Source: Chitinophagaceae bacterium (lineage in GTDB: Bacteria; Bacteroidota; Bacteroidia; Chitinophagales; Chitinophagaceae). Taken from it: 64,000 bases of DNA. The translations under genes were made by a program, and so were the position numbers. The notes beneath the pieces were generated by a model, which saw only the letters and a program-made list of their open reading frames with translations, had not been told where the DNA came from and searched no databases. This document shows, one piece after another, positions 1-10,092 of this stretch. The stretch covers positions 124,001-188,000 of the forward strand of contig JADJBP010000002.1 of assembly GCA_016703625.1 (NCBI GenBank), written 5' to 3'. Every line of letters starts with the position of its first letter. Positions within the stretch are counted from its first letter, which is position 1.

Positions 1-1744
1 GAGATGGCATGTCCATGCAGGTTATCATAAATGATCTTATTGGGATCAGTGATAAAATCTGCAACGATCTTATTGCTGAAACGGGTATAAAAAATACTGG
101 CGTCAATACCGATAAATCCTTTACGGTGTCCGATAAACGCGGTATAATTCAAATTGCCGTTCCACGATCTTTCGGGTTTTAATGCTGATGCGATCATCAC
201 TTCCCTGGCCCCGGTAAGTGCTGCATGGTCTTCGGTAAATAAATTTACCACCCTGAAACCATTTCCACCACTTAACCTGAAAGTGTTGTGTTTATCAGGA
301 GAAAATTTAAAACTCAGCCTGGGTGTTACGATATGGCCATGTTCATTATTATAATCGTATCGCAACCCGAGCAATGTGGTTAGTTTTTCATTGATGGTAA
401 ACTGGTCCTGAACAAAAATGCCGGGCAGGTAAATACGGGAGGGATTGTTGTCACCGTTTGCTTTTGCTGTTGCCGGGGAATTGTCGTCGTAAAAGGTAAA
501 CCTTACCGGGATGCCCATTAATACATCATGTTTACCCCAGGTTTTGTTCCAGCGCAGTTGAGCAAAGGCAACATGCTGACTGGCGTAATATTTTATAGAA
601 CCGTAATAACTGTCCTGCAGGTGATAATTATAAGACAGATCTGCCACTATATTTTTCGACAAGGCCAAGGTACTGATCAGTTCAAAACGGTTGGTACTGA
701 TGCTTTCCCCGTATACACTGTCGGTACCCCTGAACTTAGGTTGCCATTGTGTTTCACCACCCCAACGGTCTTCATGTATATACCGCAGTGCCAGGGAAGA
801 ACCCAGGTCATTACGGCTTTTAAAATTCCATTTATTAAATATAGAGATACGGTCCTGTAAAGCTATATCTGTAAAGTTATCGCTGTTGATATCCCTTATC
901 TCCTGGTAATTAAAATAGTTTACCCCAAGCAGTGAACTGGTAACGGTGTTGATCTTAAATTTTGCGGTTACATCCGCATTGTACTCTCCCACACTGGTTA
1001 CCGAAAGATCAACCCGCAATTTATCGGAGCCAGCCGCATCTTTGGTGATAATGTTTATTAAACCGCCTACTGCTTCGCTGCCGTACAAAGTTGATGCCGG
1101 CCCTTTTACAATTTCAATGCGCTTTACCATACTGTTGGGAATACCCGCCAATCCATACACCGTGGATAAGCTGCTTACGATCGGCATCCCGTCGATCAGT
1201 ATCATGGTATATGGCCCCTCCATGCCGTTGATGTGTATATCGCCGGTATTGCACACATTACAGTTCAGTTGCGGCTGTACGCCATTCACCATCTGCAGGC
1301 TTTCAAAGATATTGGGCGACGGATTCTTTTTAAAATAGGAAGGCGAATATACTTCCACCGGGATGGGTGAATCCATTTTGCTGACCGGCTTCATGGTTCC
1401 TGATACAACCACTTCGCCAAGTATATTATCGCTTTCATTCAGGGTAACGGGTAACCTTGTGATGGCTCCCTTAACAGTTACCGGGGTAGTGTGGCTGATA
1501 AAATCAACAGCAGAAACTGTTATTGTATAATTACCAAAAGGTAAATTGGTAAAATGGAAATGGCCTGTTGAGTCGGTAATTACAGTTTTATTAAGCTGTT
1601 TTATAGTTACAGTAGCTGCATGTAACCCAATGCCGTTACCGCTTACCATACCGCTTATTTTTCCCGGCCCACCGGGCCCCGTGGTCTGGGCAATAGCGCT
1701 GTTGAGTAAACCTACACAAACCAAAAAGATATAATTGCTTTCAT
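1..1744 (-). CDS. TonB-dependent receptor, 3' part beyond window, frameshifted in signal peptide
   Basis: Read on the minus strand this is the first ~580 codons of an outer-membrane TonB-dependent receptor; the C-terminal barrel runs off the left edge. In order: signal peptide ending AIAQ, a carboxypeptidase-regulatory-like domain (about residues 25-105), then a plug with CNVCNTGDIHINGMEG, MILIDGMPIVSS and RIEIVKGPASTLYGSEAVGG, then aromatic-rich barrel strands. The ATG at 1744 runs only ten codons before a TAG. Adding one base to the five-base homopolymer at 1723-1727 joins that ATG to the body and gives a normal signal peptide, so a sequencing indel is likely. It is divergent from a DtxR-type regulator with a DtxR-like palindrome between them, so uptake of iron or another metal chelate is inferred. 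The substrate is not visible. Confidence 0.9.
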
Positions 1745-1805
1745 TTGTTGTTTTCGTACTGCATTGTTGCAGTTAAAATTTCTGTTTGATTGGCAAAAAT
1801 ATATA

Positions 1806-1821
1806 TTTAGGCTCACCTAAA
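1806..1821. promoter_or_regulatory. DtxR-like operator in divergent promoter region
   Basis: Perfect 16-bp palindrome TTTAGGCTCACCTAAA: six-base half-sites TTTAGG/CCTAAA around a four-base spacer. The half-sites match the TTAGG...CCTAA arms of known DtxR/IdeR boxes. It lies between the divergent receptor and DtxR-family genes. On the minus strand it sits just upstream of a TATTTTTG element (consensus TAnnTTTG) at about 1794-1801, that is, in the spacer of the receptor promoter, where a bound repressor would block polymerase. Binding by the neighbouring regulator is inferred. Confidence 0.65.
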
Positions 1822-1868
1822 ATAATATTTTAAATAAAAATCCGGAAATTTGTAAAAAATAACCGGTT

Positions 1869-2527
1869 ATGACCTCATTAGCAGAAGAGAACTACCTGAA
1901 AGCCATTTACAAACTCCAGGAAAAGCACGGCGATATTGTGAGCACATCGGCCCTGGCTGAAATGCTGGAGATCAATGCGGCATCGGTCACAGATTTCATT
2001 AAAAAAATGGCTGTAAAGAAACTCATCAGCTACCAAAAATCAAAAGGGGTACGACTTTCGGAGCAGGGCAGGCAGATCGCCCTCAGCATTATCCGTAAAC
2101 ACCGGCTATGGGAAGTATGGCTTGTAAATAAACTGAATTTTAAATGGGATGAAGTGCATGAAATTGCAGAACAGCTTGAGCATGTGGTCAGCAATGAACT
2201 GATAGAACAGCTGGATGAACATTTAGGCTACCCAAAAACAGATCCGCATGGCGACCTGATCCCGGATGCCAAAGGACGCTTTGCCAAAAACAGCAGCAAA
2301 CCCCTGCTGGATCACAAGGTTGGTGATAAGACAAAATTTGTAGGCGTTGCCGAACATTCCAACAGCTTTTTACAATACCTCACAAAAACAATATCAAGCT
2401 GGGCGATGAACTGCTGGTGGAATCCATTGAGGAATTCGATAACAGTTTCCAGGTAAAGGTTAACCGAAAAGAACACAAACTGTTAAGCAAGGAAGTGGTT
2501 AAAAATTTATTTGTGATCACTGTTTAA
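1869..2527 (+). CDS. DtxR-family metal-dependent transcriptional regulator (frameshifted)
   Basis: Metalloregulator of the DtxR/MntR family, 219 residues once repaired. Residues 1-65 are the winged helix (TSALAEMLEINAASVTDFI, then SKGVRLSEQGRQIAL). Residues 75-140 are the metal/dimer domain, with KHRLWEVWLV (the DtxR His79/Glu83 region) and EIAEQLEHVVS (the Glu105/His106 region); the position of DtxR Cys102 is Glu. The end is an SH3-like FeoA-type domain (IKLGDELLVESIEEF). The ATG frame leaves the family sequence at 2384-2388 (five A); one more A restores the FeoA-like domain to the TAA at 2525. It probably controls the divergent receptor through the palindrome at 1806. Iron versus manganese cannot be settled from sequence. 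Confidence 0.9.
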
Positions 2528-2546
2528 ATTACAAACAGGCAATCCC

Positions 2547-3035
2547 CTATTTTACCAGTGACTTTACGTTATCAAACAGTTCTTTTCCTTCAATATTAAT
2601 AGCCACGATCTTACCTTCTTTATCCAGTAAAAAATTGGTTGGCAACTGATCAACAAAATATTGTTCTGCCACTTTCGACCGCCAGCCATCGGGGTCTATT
2701 ACCTGGGTATAGGTCAGCTTATCCTTTTTAATGGCTTTGAGCCAGGCCTCCTTTTTCACATCCAGTGAAACGGCAAATACTTCAAAACCATCCCCTTTGT
2801 ATTTTTTATACAAACGCTGAATATAGGGATTGGCGGCCCGGCAGGGTGCACACCAGCTTGCCCAGAAATCGATCAGTACCACCTTGCCATCCAGCGATGA
2901 CAGGTTGATCAAACTATCCCCGGTACCTGCAAGCGAGATACCGGGAACAGTGCCACCGATCTTTAATTGTGCCTTCAGCGGCTGATTGAACAATACAATC
3001 ATCAATAAAAACAATATGCTTCTCATTGGCAACAT
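2547..3035 (-). CDS. TlpA-like periplasmic thioredoxin-fold protein
   Basis: Periplasmic thiol-disulfide oxidoreductase of the TlpA/ResA type, about 162 residues. It has a signal peptide (MRSILFLLMIVLFNQPLKAQ), then GTVPGISLAGTGDSLINLSS, the redox motif WASWCAPCR and the cis-Pro segment VDQLPTNFLLDKEGKI typical of the AhpC/TSA-like fold. I place the start at the ATG at 3035 (3026 is an equal choice), because codons further upstream lie in the preceding receptor gene. It is the last gene of the heavy-metal operon, 55 bases after the HMA-fused receptor, so it may keep the Cys-rich metal proteins reduced (inference). Confidence 0.85.
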   Translation of the reverse strand: MLPMRSILFLLMIVLFNQPLKAQLKIGGTVPGISLAGTGDSLINLSSLDGKVVLIDFWASWCAPCRAANPYIQRLYKKYKGDGFEVFAVSLDVKKEAWLKAIKKDKLTYTQVIDPDGWRSKVAEQYFVDQLPTNFLLDKEGKIVAINIEGKELFDNVKSLVK

Positions 3036-3090
3036 TTTCTTTTTTGAAATAACGATAAAATGATCATTACTATTTTTTTCATAGCCCTTT

Positions 3091-5723
3091 TTATTTGATC
3101 GTGAACCGCAGGCCGCCATAAAACATCCTTCCGCTGACCGGCCCCCAAACCATGGATGCATCAAACTGGTTGCTGAAAGGCTGATCGGCTGCTACAATGA
3201 CCTGCTGCTGAAAATAATTGGTGATGTTTTCCGCACCAACATAAACATCAAACGGAAACCGGCTGCCGAATGTTTTAGATACCTGGGCATTCATCAATAA
3301 AAATTGCGGTGAATATCCAGGTAACCGGTAAGCAGGCAGGTTTGTACCCGTGTAGGGTATCCGCTTTTTGCCATTATAGGTAACCGTATAATCAAATTTA
3401 AATCCATGCACTGCATAAGCCAGGTTAACAAAGGCACGGTTCTTTGCTATCAAAGCCCGTTCTGTTAATTGCCCGCTGTAGGTTGTCTGTACATCAAAAT
3501 ACCGGTAAGCCAGACGTATCTCAGATTTATCAAGTGGTTCTACACTTACCTCGGCCTGGAAACTGTTGGAAAAGATTTTCCCTGCAGGTTATAAAATTTT
3601 ACCTGCCGCGGGTTTTCCAGGTCAACCACTACCTGGCTGGTAAAGTCATTCCTGAAAAAATCTACAGTAAATAAAGCATCATGATCAAACAACCTGAATT
3701 TCTGGTCAATGCTCACGCCCCTGTTCCAGGCCACTTCGGGATTTAAGCCATAGGCTTTACCTGCAGCCGCTGCAATAATATTCACCTGCCTGGCACTTGC
3801 AAACACACTGGTATTTTCGGCAAAGATATTTGCGGTACGCTGGCCGCGGCCGGCACTGGCACGTATCACAGTTCCTGTAACCGGTTCATACCGGATATTC
3901 AAACGCGGGGTTATAAAAAAGCCAAACAAACTGTTATGGTCGCCCCGTAAACCGATCACCGTACTGAATTTACTATTGGGTGTAAATGTATATTCTCCAA
4001 AAATACCGGGTACTACTTCCGTGCGTTTATAATTGCTGAGATTAAAAGCCTCATTGTATTTGTCGTATAGAAAACTTAACCCGGTTCTGAATTTATGTGC
4101 CGTGGTTTTGATGATGGACTGGTAGATCAAATTGCCATAAATGGTTTGCTGCTTTGCATCATAGGTTGTTAAGCCAAAATACGAATCCTGCCTGTGACTG
4201 ATAGCCGCTACCTGCAACCCGATACTTTTATATTTCAGTTCAGGAAAAACATAACCGATCTTGGCAAAGGCCTCATACCGTTCTGTGTTTATGCCCAGTC
4301 CGTAATGATGGGTACTGAATTTATCGGTATCCGGGTCAAAACCCACTTCACCGCCGGTTCTTTTATCATTTAAAACCTTAAAACCAAATTGTACCATGGC
4401 TCCTTTACTGTTGTCGAACATATATCGGTTAACCATGCTAAAGGTATTTCCCGTAGGCAGATCGCGGAAACCGTCTTTATTAAAATCGAGTTGCCTGTTG
4501 GTAAAAAAATCATCATGCAGTAATAATCCTGTACTCCAGTTCTTACTTATTTTTTTGGAGAGATTCAGGTTCAGGTCTGTTTTGCCAAAATCATTCACGT
4601 ACAGGTTGGCAAGTAATTTTTCGCTGTTCTCGGGTTTCTTCAATTCTACATTGATCTGCCCGGCAATACTTTCGTATCCGTTGGCAACTGATCCAACGCC
4701 CTTGGTCAGTTGTATGGATTCTATCCAGGGCCCTGCAATGGAATTTAATCCAAGCGGTGTAGCAATGCCACGCGGCCCCGGTAAATTTTCAACGGTCAGT
4801 TGTGTGTAGTTTCCGCTTAAACCCAGCAACTGAATTTGCTTGGAACCGGTCACCGCATCGCTGTAGGTAACATCAACCGAAGGGTTGGTTTCAAAACTTT
4901 CACTGAGATTACAACAGGCAGCCTTCAACAGTTCTTTGCCCGTCATGGTTTGTGTGCGAATGACACTTAAATTATTCACATAAGTAGAACGCTGTTTTGA
5001 AGTAACGGTTACTTCTTTTAACTGCTTGTTGGTAGCTAATACAATTTTTACCCCTTTTGTTTCAGTAACAACCAGGGTATCCGGTTGATAACCGGCATAA
5101 CTTACCACCAGGCTGTTGTTTAAACCATCGGGCTGAATGCTGAATACACCCGTGCTGTCAGTTAACACCCCTTTATTTGTACCCAGCCAGGATATACTTG
5201 CATTTGAAAGCGGCGTGAATTTTCCTTTATCATCCTCCTCCAGTACAATTCCATTAACAGATGCTGCTGATTGTTTTACATCCCCTGAAGCATTAACAGC
5301 AGAATCCAGCGTTGTTTTAATGTTCTGCAGCTGCACATCATCCCCATCATGATTAATAGCATTTGTGGCAGTTTGCAGATCGCGGTACAAACAACATGTT
5401 GGCAAAGCGTTGTACACTGCACTTTTCGATTTTTTAAGCTCCAGGTCATGCCCAACAGCAACAATTTTGTTCTCAATTTTATCCAGTGAGATCCGGGTGG
5501 GGTCATAAACCAATTCAAGCATTTTTGAATCCATATTCCACACAGCTGATTGTACTCCTTTTACTTTCAGTGCGTTTTCAATCCGGTCTTTGCATTGAAT
5601 ACATACTCCATTCACTTTAAATGATATGGTTGTATATGCACCGGGTGTTTTCCCGTTCTGGGAAAAAGCGGCTATTCCCGAAAAAACCAGGAAAAGCAAC
5701 AATATATATTTTAACGGTCTCAT
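3091..5723 (-). CDS. TonB-dependent receptor with N-terminal heavy-metal-associated (HMA) domain (frameshifted)
   Basis: Outer-membrane TonB-dependent receptor, 877 residues after repair. After a signal peptide (residues 1-21) it carries an HMA domain (about 30-100) with metal motif CIQC at 41-44. Next come a spacer with a CC pair, a carboxypeptidase-regulatory-like domain (about 155-235), a plug (VENLPGPRGIATPLGLNSI and GVGSVANGYESIAGQI) and a beta-barrel ending MFYGGLRFTIK. The frame breaks in the A4 run at 3570-3573; one extra base gives continuous sequence (KSFSNSFQAEVSVEPL) to the stop at 3091. Its operon neighbours are a soluble HMA/HMBD protein and an HYC_CC_PP protein, so copper or a similar soft metal is the likely cargo. 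The HMA fusion on a receptor is the notable point. Confidence 0.92.
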
Positions 5724-5878
5724 AAAATTAACATGTTAAATAAATAACCCGGCCGCAGATCTTAAACAAACCTGGTATTTAAGTCATGGAAATAAATCCA
5801 GAACAATAAATACAGTTGCAGGTTACTTTAACCTGCAACTGCCGATATCGCCAGTTATTTAATTTGATTAAATAGTGC

Positions 5879-6442
5879 TTACTGTTTTTTAAGATCCATT
5901 CCGCATTTAGCACATTGACCAGGCTTGTCATAGGTTTTATCTCCTTCACATTTCATTGGGCATGAGAAAGCAACAGCCTGTTTCATTTTTTCTTTCATAT
6001 CCATACCGCACTTGTCACATTTGCCGGGCTTGTCACTTTTTACATCTGCATGCATGGGACAGGTGTAAACTGCTGCTGATGCAGGCTCCGCAATTTTTGG
6101 TGCATCTGCTTTCCTTTCGTATTTGCAACAGCCATGTAAATTATCATAAGCAGTTTGTATTGCGGTAAAATCCTGTGTATCATAACCCGATTTGGCTATG
6201 GCTTCCTGGATCTTTGCTGAAGAAGTTTTCTTAACTGCGTAGGTAACTTTCAATTCTTTACTGTCTTCATTCCAGTCGGCAGTTTTAGCACCGGCTTTTT
6301 TGGCTGCTTTTTCAATGGTGGTTTTGCACATGCCGCAATTACCCCAAACTTTGATGGTTTCGGTACTCACTGTTTGTGCTGTTGCTGTATTGATGCTGAA
6401 CATGCTGAATAATATTGCAGCAAATAATGATAATGTTTTCAT
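5879..6442 (-). CDS. Periplasmic HMA protein with two heavy-metal-binding (HMBD) motifs
   Basis: Secreted metal-binding protein of 187 residues. Signal peptide 1-22; HMA domain about 25-95 with GNCGMCKTT; a CC pair (HGCCKYE); then two Cys-rich HMBD-like units, CPMHADVKSDKPGKCDKCGM and CPMKCEGDKTYDKPGQCAKC. The ATG at 6442 is chosen because it begins the signal peptide (MKTLSLFAAILFSMFSINT); the longer open frame upstream has no such start. HMA and HMBD modules bind Cu(I), Zn(II) or similar ions. It lies 155 bases before the HMA-fused receptor on the same strand, so the two HMA domains may exchange metal (inference). Confidence 0.9.
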   Translation of the reverse strand: MKTLSLFAAILFSMFSINTATAQTVSTETIKVWGNCGMCKTTIEKAAKKAGAKTADWNEDSKELKVTYAVKKTSSAKIQEAIAKSGYDTQDFTAIQTAYDNLHGCCKYERKADAPKIAEPASAAVYTCPMHADVKSDKPGKCDKCGMDMKEKMKQAVAFSCPMKCEGDKTYDKPGQCAKCGMDLKKQ

Positions 6443-6534
6443 TGTATAAATATTTTGATGTTGAATTAATAAATGGCGCATATAGCACCTGCACCGGTAA
6501 AAATATTTAACGGTATTAAAGATCAATATCAATT

Positions 6535-6921
6535 CTAAATTCTGAAAACACAATTCATTATACAGGACGAAGGTGCTGTATAATCAGGCGGGGTGTAATT
6601 GTTAACTGCAGTTAAAGCAGTATTGTCCGGCATTTGCCAGTTGTAGAAGAAGTGTTCGCTAACTACTGCAAAAGATGATGCAGAGAGTTCAATATCATTT
6701 GAAACGGTTTTATGGGAATCGCTTATTTTATAGAACTTATATTCATCATGGCAGCATCCGGTGTCTTTTTCTGTCATACCGCATCTGCCGCAGGTGTCAC
6801 TTGATGAGCTAAAAAATTCCATCCCGGCTTTATCGCCCATGCAATAATGCAGTTCCAAAGCTATTCCGGAAGAAACAGCCATGTAAACCAACGCCAATAT
6901 GCCGATATATATTTTTTTCAT
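6535..6921 (-). CDS. HYC_CC_PP family small secreted protein
   Basis: Small exported protein of 128 residues with a signal peptide or N-terminal helix (MKKIYIGILALVYMAVSSGI). It has the three marks of the HYC_CC_PP family in order: ELHYCMGD, GCCHDE and TPPDYT, plus TCGRCGM. The family has no established biochemical role but is commonly found beside TonB receptors and heavy-metal proteins in Bacteroidota. The ATG at 6921 is used; a TTG two codons earlier is less likely. A TTG-19-TAAATTTG promoter lies directly upstream, making this the first gene of the heavy-metal operon. Confidence 0.85.
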   Translation of the reverse strand: MKKIYIGILALVYMAVSSGIALELHYCMGDKAGMEFFSSSSDTCGRCGMTEKDTGCCHDEYKFYKISDSHKTVSNDIELSASSFAVVSEHFFYNWQMPDNTALTAVNNYTPPDYTAPSSCIMNCVFRI

Positions 6922-6929
6922 CTGCAAGG

Positions 6930-6960
6930 CAAATTTACAACAGAAAAATCAATATGCAAC
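6930..6960 (-). promoter_or_regulatory. Predicted promoter of heavy-metal operon
   Basis: On the minus strand GTTG (6957-6960) is followed by exactly 19 bases and then TAAATTTG (6930-6937). This fits the Bacteroidota promoter TTTG-19/21-TAnnTTTG. The start codon of the HYC_CC_PP gene is eight bases further on, so the leader would be very short. The -33 TTG is part of the TTGCC-type repeat at 6951-7071. Confidence 0.5.
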
Positions 6961-7071
6961 AGGCAAAGGACAATTGGCCATAATTTTAACAGCATGGCCT
7001 GAAGCTTATTATATATTTAAAATTGCATGCAGCTTGCAAATTGCCTATTGCAAATTGCTTTTTGCCCATTA
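6951..7071. repeat. TTGCCAATTGC-type degenerate inverted repeat, copy 1
   Basis: One arm (6954-6982) reads GCAACAGGCAAAGGACAATT; the other (7021-7070) is built of TTGCAAATTGCC, TATTGCAAATTGC and TTTTTGCCC words. Together they form an imperfect inverted repeat around a spacer of about 40 bases. The same words recur at 44245-44280, 48997-49086 and 55957-55990. It lies between the heavy-metal operon promoter and the end of the porin gene. Confidence 0.6.
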
Positions 7072-9071
7072 ATTAACAAACCCCCATTGAATACCAAAAC
7101 GCAACATAAATCCCTGGGTTGGGTAATGAGACGCTGCAAAATTGTTATTGGTAAATCCAAATCCATTGGTGAAGTTTACGGTATTCAGGTTTTCAGCACG
7201 GATAAAGGCTACGAATGATTTTATACGGAAATGGAAGAATGCGGCAATATCGGGCAGGTTCTTCAGTTTAAATGTATCCTGCGGTGTGAATTGCCCCATT
7301 ACAGGCGAATAATTATATGCTTCAAACGGAGTAAAATACCTTACTTCCAAACCGGTACTCAAAACCAGGTTCTTAAAGAATATCCCTTCATAGGCAAGCC
7401 GGTTTCGTGTAAACAGCAACGGTACTTTGATGGGTGCGCTGCCATCTGTTTGTTGTACGGTAACATCGGCATACAGGTGCCAGTACTTCGTTAACTTTAT
7501 TTTTTTGGCAGCATACGCCTGCAGCAGGTTGATCACTTTACTGCTTTGTGCGGTGTGATAATAATCAGAAAAATAGGCAAGATTGGTAATGAGATGATTT
7601 TTAAAACCAATATTAATAAAAGGGTTGTTGGCATCAGCGCCAAAGGAAATGATATTTTCCTTTTTGGTTAATCCCGGGTTATTATTGAAATTAAAATTCG
7701 AGGCATTGTCAAATATAAAGGAAGGTGAACGGTTAACATTTTTAAAGAAAATATGTACATCGCCCAGTTTACGGTTGAGCCGCCTCGAAATGGTTGCATA
7801 AATGCTGTAATCACCATTGTTGAGACCGGTAACATAAAACTCGCCTTTTGCCAGCACATCCCATAATTTGTTGCGGGTTTTATTACGGTACTCACCGTGT
7901 ATCATAAAATTGTAAAAATTACGGGTACCGGTTCTCAATTCGCCCTTTATATTTTCCACCGTTACACCGGCTGATAAAAACTGCCCGGAATTTTTGGTAT
8001 CCGGGAATGTCAGTAAAGTAAGATCATTACGCATCACCGACCATTTATCCCTCACAAAAAAACTGTCTTTACCTATTTTAGGAAAAGTATCATACCAGCG
8101 CCTGTATATGTTTGAATCAGCCATATCATCCCTGAATAAATAATTATAGGTACTGTAAGTAAAACTGTGCTGGGCCCTCAGTTTTGGATAAAAAGGTACT
8201 CCGTTGTGGAATCATTGATGGCAACAGAATCCTTTTTGCCGATGTCGTAGGTTTGCCGGACAAAGACCGTAAAGTCCTTGTAAATATTCCCGGTGGTAAC
8301 ACTTGATTGAAATGGATTGGGTTCATAATTGGCGGCGCTACCCAAATTAACCGGCACGGAAAAACGCTTTTTATAATTCGGGTTATCCAGAGATGAATCG
8401 GCTTCTATTCCGCCGTTCTCCGAATTCTTTATGGTATTTCCCAACACGATCAAAAATGCGGCATATCTTTTCCGCCTGCCCTGGTAATTACCAAACAGCC
8501 TGTAGCTTTTGTGATTGGTATTTTGTGTTACAAAAAAACCGGGAGCACTGATGAGCCTGTAATCAAATCCAAAACCGAGGTTGGGCCTTGGGTTTTGTGT
8601 ATGCAGTGCTTTAATCATTTGCTCCTTACCGGAAGCCAGTTGATAACTCAGTTGCGAAAAGGGCCTGTTTGTTTTATAAAATTTAGATTCTTCGAGTGTA
8701 TACCGGTAAATATCAAATGCATGAAATCCTGCATCCCAGCCGGGTTTGGCAAAAGGTTTGTAAATTAAAGGATAGGCCGCAGCCCCGTTATTGCCCAGGT
8801 ATAAATAAGATGACGGGACCGAAAAATATTTGTCAAAATCGTTGATGGATGAATCAAACGGAATATTGCGGATAGAATCAAGATACCGGTACGTGATGGC
8901 AATTGAATCTTTTTTATCATCCCGGTGTACAAAACCAATGGTATCTTTTGGTCCCGAAGCTGAAGATTTGATTTGACCTAACCTGCCTCCTATTTTATTA
9001 AGAACAGGTTCCTGTGCATACAGGAACTGGAAACAAAAAAACAATAAAACCAGGGCAACAAGCTGCTTCAT
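7069..9071 (-). CDS. Putative porin, Porin_10 family (frameshifted)
   Basis: Outer-membrane protein, 667 residues after repair. Signal peptide MKQLVALVLLFFCFQFLYAQ; then alternating aromatic/polar strands, with PSSYLYLGNNGAAAYPLIY and PKPGW-like turns near the N terminus and a barrel end HYPTQGFMLRFGIQWGFVN with the terminal aromatic/Asn pattern of outer-membrane barrels. This matches the large putative porins of Bacteroidota. The ATG at 9071 starts the signal peptide. The reading frame breaks in an A5 run at 8190-8194; adding one base gives TTEYLFYPKLRAQHSFTYS and continues to the stop at 7069. It starts 10 bases after the purine nucleoside phosphorylase stop, so the two are probably co-transcribed. 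Confidence 0.8.
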
Positions 9072-9081
9072 TGAATGATAC

Positions 9082-9894
9082 TTAAAGTTGTGCAATCAAC
9101 TCACAAATTAATGTTTTGAAACGGGGTTCAGCATCCCTGGCTGCCTGTAAAACCTCTTCATGGGTTATTTTGATCTCTTCCTCATGAATACCCAGGTCGG
9201 TGATCACACTCATGGCAAAAACCGGCAGTCCCATATGCACCGCGGCGATCACCTCCTGCACGGTACTCATGCCCACTGCATCGCCGCCCAATGCAAGGAT
9301 CATTTTATATTCGGCACGGGTCTCAAATGTGGGACCCGTTACTGCCACATAAACACCTTCCTGTACGGGTATATTTTTTTGGACTGCTATGGCCTTTACT
9401 TTATGGATGAGTTCCTTTTTATAAGGCTCACTCATATCCGGAAACCTTGGCCCCAATTCCTTAAAATTTTTTCCGATCAGTGGATTGGGCGCCAGCTGGC
9501 TGATATGATCGGTAATGATCATCAGGTCGCCCACTTTAAATGCAGGATTAACTCCACCGGCTGCATTACTGACCAATAAAGTATCAATACCCAGGAATTT
9601 TAAAACCCTTACAGGAAAAACAACCTGGTCGGCAGTATAGCCTTCGTATACATGAAAACGGCCGGCCATGGCAACAACTTTTTTGCCGCCCAGTTCACCA
9701 AATACCAACCTGCCACTGTGGCCTTCTACGGTACTAACAGGAAAATGCGGTATATCACCATAAGGAATTTCCTTTTCTATTTTAATTTCGTGTACGAAAC
9801 TGCCAAGCCCGCTTCCCAAGATCAACCCTACAAGAGGTTTTTCATTATAAATACTTTTTATAAAATCAACGGCTTCTTTAATCTTCAACATCAT
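9082..9894 (-). CDS. punA: Purine nucleoside phosphorylase (trimeric, PunA type)
   Basis: Cleaves purine (deoxy)nucleosides with phosphate to free base and (deoxy)ribose-1-phosphate in purine salvage. The 270-residue length and motifs fit the trimeric mammalian-type family: LILGSGLGSF (phosphate loop, about residues 25-34), PHFPVSTVEGHSGRLVFG with the catalytic His, AMAGRFHVYEGY, LLVSNAAGGVNPAFKVGDLM, GPTFETRAEYKMI and VGMSTVQEVI. Two adjacent ATG codons (9894 and 9891) can both serve as start. It is followed closely by the porin gene on the same strand. Confidence 0.95.
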   Translation of the reverse strand: MMLKIKEAVDFIKSIYNEKPLVGLILGSGLGSFVHEIKIEKEIPYGDIPHFPVSTVEGHSGRLVFGELGGKKVVAMAGRFHVYEGYTADQVVFPVRVLKFLGIDTLLVSNAAGGVNPAFKVGDLMIITDHISQLAPNPLIGKNFKELGPRFPDMSEPYKKELIHKVKAIAVQKNIPVQEGVYVAVTGPTFETRAEYKMILALGGDAVGMSTVQEVIAAVHMGLPVFAMSVITDLGIHEEEIKITHEEVLQAARDAEPRFKTLICELIAQL

Positions 9895-9930
9895 ACCAAT
9901 AACCTGTTTTAAGCGCCAAAGGTAAGGTAA

Positions 9931-10060
9931 GTTTGGAGTATAGAGTTTGGAGTTTAGAAGTTTAGGATTTTGTTATGTCACGATAGTTGCCGGTATCAAA
10001 GAAGATGGGTTAAGATTCTCTGCCGGGAACATAAAACGTCAAACCCCAAACTTTAACTTG
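9931..10060. repeat. GGAGTTTGGAG-type degenerate inverted repeat
   Basis: Left part (9931-9965) is made of GTTTGGAGTA, TAGAGTTTGG and AGTTTAGAAG words; right part (10039-10060) reads GTCAAACCCCAAACTTTAAC, the approximate reverse complement. About 70 unique bases lie between. It fills the gap between divergent punA and sucC. No protein-coding frame is supported here. Confidence 0.5.
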
Positions 10061-10092
10061 TTTTTAATTATCTTCGCAAAAATTTTTCCTTT

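Noticed and set aside
3036..3164. Upstream extension of the TlpA-like protein to 205 residues
   Set aside because: The extension overlaps the end of the HMA-receptor gene and would bury the signal peptide.
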